Part shown: piece after piece, positions 29,153-30,649 of the stretch | How the letters are laid out: the number at the start of each line of letters is the position of its first letter | Numbering within the stretch: position 1 is the first letter of the stretch | Source of the DNA: Sandaracinaceae bacterium | GTDB lineage: Bacteria > Myxococcota_A > Polyangia > Polyangiales > Sandaracinaceae | Assembly: GCA_025056955.1 (NCBI GenBank) | Contig: JANWYL010000004.1 | Location: 1 to 30,649 of the forward strand | DNA length: 30,649 bases | Direction of reading: 5' to 3' | Program-made: the position numbers and the translations under genes | Notes under the pieces: generated by a model | The model's input: the letters and a program-made list of their open reading frames with translations, nothing else | What the model was told of the DNA's origin: nothing | Database searches by the model: none

Positions 29153-30649
29153 ATGAGCACAACCTCGCTCCCAGCCCCATTTGGCCCATACGCCCTCCTT
29201 AAGCGGGTCGGACAAGGAGGAATGGCCGAGGTATTCCTCGCAAGCGCCACGGGAGTTGGCGGATTTGAGCGATTGCTGTGCGTAAAGCGGATTCTCAAAG
29301 AACACTCGGAAGATTCTGAATTCGTCACCCATCTGATCGAGGAAGCCAAATTGGTTTCCCGATTGGTTCACCCCAACATCGCTCAAGTTTTCGACCTCGG
29401 AAGGGTCGGAGACCAGCTCTACATCGCAATGGAGTGGATCGATGGAGTCGATCTCCTCCGCTTCCTTCAGCGCTGTGATGAGTTGGGGGTTCACGTTCCA
29501 GTTGGTGCTGCGGCCTTTATCGTGATGGAACTGGCACGCGGTCTCGATGCAGCCCACTCTGCCGTCGACGAGGAAGGCCGCTCCTTGGGAATTGTGCATC
29601 GGGATGTAAGCCCAACGAACGTGCTCCTTTCCTTTGAGGGACAAGTCAAGCTGATCGATTTTGGAGTAGCAAAAAGCATTCTCCGCTCCCGCAAAACCCA
29701 AGTCGGAGTGGTCAAGGGCAAATACAATTATCTTTCTCCTGAACAAGCGCGGGGGGAAGTAGTAGATGCCCGCACTGACATTTTTGCTGCTGGCATTTTG
29801 CTCTACGAACTCCTTGCGGGCGAGCCCCTCTATTCTGGGAAAACCCCGGCTGAAGTGCTCGTAAAGGCGCGGGAAGCCAAAATACCACCCCTTTCTTCGC
29901 TTCGGGATGATGTTCCGCAGGCGCTTGAGTCAATCATGCGCCGTGCGCTAGCGAAAGACAAAGAAAAACGCATCCAAAGCGCTGCCGAGCTCGCTGATGA
30001 ACTCGAACAATTCATGATTGGGCACGGCATTGATTTCCGTTCAATTCACCTGGCTGCGCTTTTGGCTCACCTCTTTCCAAACACCCAACCCGTTGAACAG
30101 GAAGTCGAACGGATGACCCTTGCTGATTTTGTCCCTCATCGAGAGGTGAGTTTGGTGTCAACTCCTCTGATTTCACTGAAGGAAGACGACGAATTTGAAA
30201 CGGCACCCACCCGTGTGGCCAATGAGGAAGAAGTTCGGGCACGAAGAAAGGCCCGTCAAGCTGGGGTCACTTTACCCCCTGTACCCCCCCTCCCTTTGCG
30301 CACCGGAAAGCGGAAAGACAACCTCCACCCAAAGCCAGAAGGTCAGCCTGGGAGCTCCCCTTTGACAAAACCTCAAACAACCAGGCCGTGGTTTAAGGCG
30401 CTTCTTTTTGCTACCTCTGCCCTCGGGCTGGTCTTGGGTGGGGTTTGGGCCTACTGGTCGCTTCGCTCTCCTCGCATTCGCATCCACACCACTCCACCTG
30501 GGGCCTTTATTGCCGTCGACGGGATGGGCACGGGGCAAGCCACTCCCGCAGAAATCGAAGTCGAGCGAGGTCCTCATCAACTCAAGCTGATGCTTGATGG
30601 TTTTGAGGACTACGAAACCAACTTCGATGCCCAGTCTGATCTTGTGCTT
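29153..30649 (+). CDS. Membrane Ser/Thr protein kinase with PEGA domain, cut by window end
   Basis: 499 codons are visible and the frame is still open at the last base, so the gene is partial at its 3' end. The kinase domain covers about residues 12-290: glycine loop VGQGGMAEVF, Lys45 in CVKRIL, catalytic Asp151 in HRDVSPTNVL, and Asp169 in IDFGVAK, all intact. A Pro/Lys-rich juxtamembrane region follows, then one transmembrane helix at about 413-435 (LLFATSALGLVLGGVWAYW). Next is a PEGA-type domain (IRIHTTPPGAFIAVDG), which would lie outside the membrane and may sense or bind envelope components. GGAGG lies about 10 bases before the ATG. It diverges from isocitrate dehydrogenase. Confidence 0.95.
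   Translation, partial: MSTTSLPAPFGPYALLKRVGQGGMAEVFLASATGVGGFERLLCVKRILKEHSEDSEFVTHLIEEAKLVSRLVHPNIAQVFDLGRVGDQLYIAMEWIDGVDLLRFLQRCDELGVHVPVGAAAFIVMELARGLDAAHSAVDEEGRSLGIVHRDVSPTNVLLSFEGQVKLIDFGVAKSILRSRKTQVGVVKGKYNYLSPEQARGEVVDARTDIFAAGILLYELLAGEPLYSGKTPAEVLVKAREAKIPPLSSLRDDVPQALESIMRRALAKDKEKRIQSAAELADELEQFMIGHGIDFRSIHLAALLAHLFPNTQPVEQEVERMTLADFVPHREVSLVSTPLISLKEDDEFETAPTRVANEEEVRARRKARQAGVTLPPVPPLPLRTGKRKDNLHPKPEGQPGSSPLTKPQTTRPWFKALLFATSALGLVLGGVWAYWSLRSPRIRIHTTPPGAFIAVDGMGTGQATPAEIEVERGPHQLKLMLDGFEDYETNFDAQSDLVL

Overview
The window looks like a chromosomal segment of a Myxococcota (delta-proteobacterial) genome of moderate GC. The grounds are two Hanks-type Ser/Thr kinases, an FHA-domain sigma-54 activator placed beside a kinase, secreted lipoproteins with Asp-Ala-Gly/Asp-Ser-Gly linkers, kelch-like lipoproteins and TolQ/TolR-type motor gene sets. 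This placement is inference from gene style, not from a marker gene. I see no rRNA, tRNA, CRISPR array, insertion sequence or phage gene. Coding density is very high: the largest gene-free gap is 3476-3739 (264 bases, a divergent promoter region), so no stretch above 300 bases lacks a gene.

Left part (1-8.3 kb): two back-to-back proton-channel motor modules, each one TolQ/ExbB plus two TolR/ExbD proteins. The minus-strand module ends in a HEAT-like lipoprotein. The plus-strand module is followed by a small outer-membrane-barrel-like protein and then a divergent NAD-dependent DNA ligase that lacks the usual C-terminal BRCT domain. A bidirectional hairpin terminator at 8250-8276 separates this from the next block.

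Middle (8.3-17.8 kb): a minus-strand run reading potassium channel with a TrkA domain, glutaredoxin/IscA-like/rhodanese fusion, Ser/Thr kinase, double-FHA sigma-54 activator, and a stand-alone FliO-like membrane protein. Divergent from the channel are a Wzx/MATE-like flippase and an M1-family metallopeptidase lipoprotein.

Candidate system (17.5-22.8 kb): six tightly coupled minus-strand genes encode a TPR/pseudo-receiver/PATAN scaffold, a ParA-type ATPase, two Roadblock/LC7-type proteins, a tandem V4R-like protein and a small unknown protein. Stops and starts overlap or nearly touch throughout. No MglA-type small GTPase is encoded in the window, so this may be a ParA-based spatial or regulatory module that uses Roadblock and V4R partners. 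I consider it the most novel content here.

Right part (22.9-30.6 kb): a kelch-like exported protein, a short-chain dehydrogenase, an exported flavin amine-oxidase-like lipoprotein, aspartate decarboxylase PanD, a Thermus-type NADP isocitrate dehydrogenase with its extra C-terminal domain, and a second Ser/Thr kinase with a transmembrane segment and a PEGA domain that runs off the window end.
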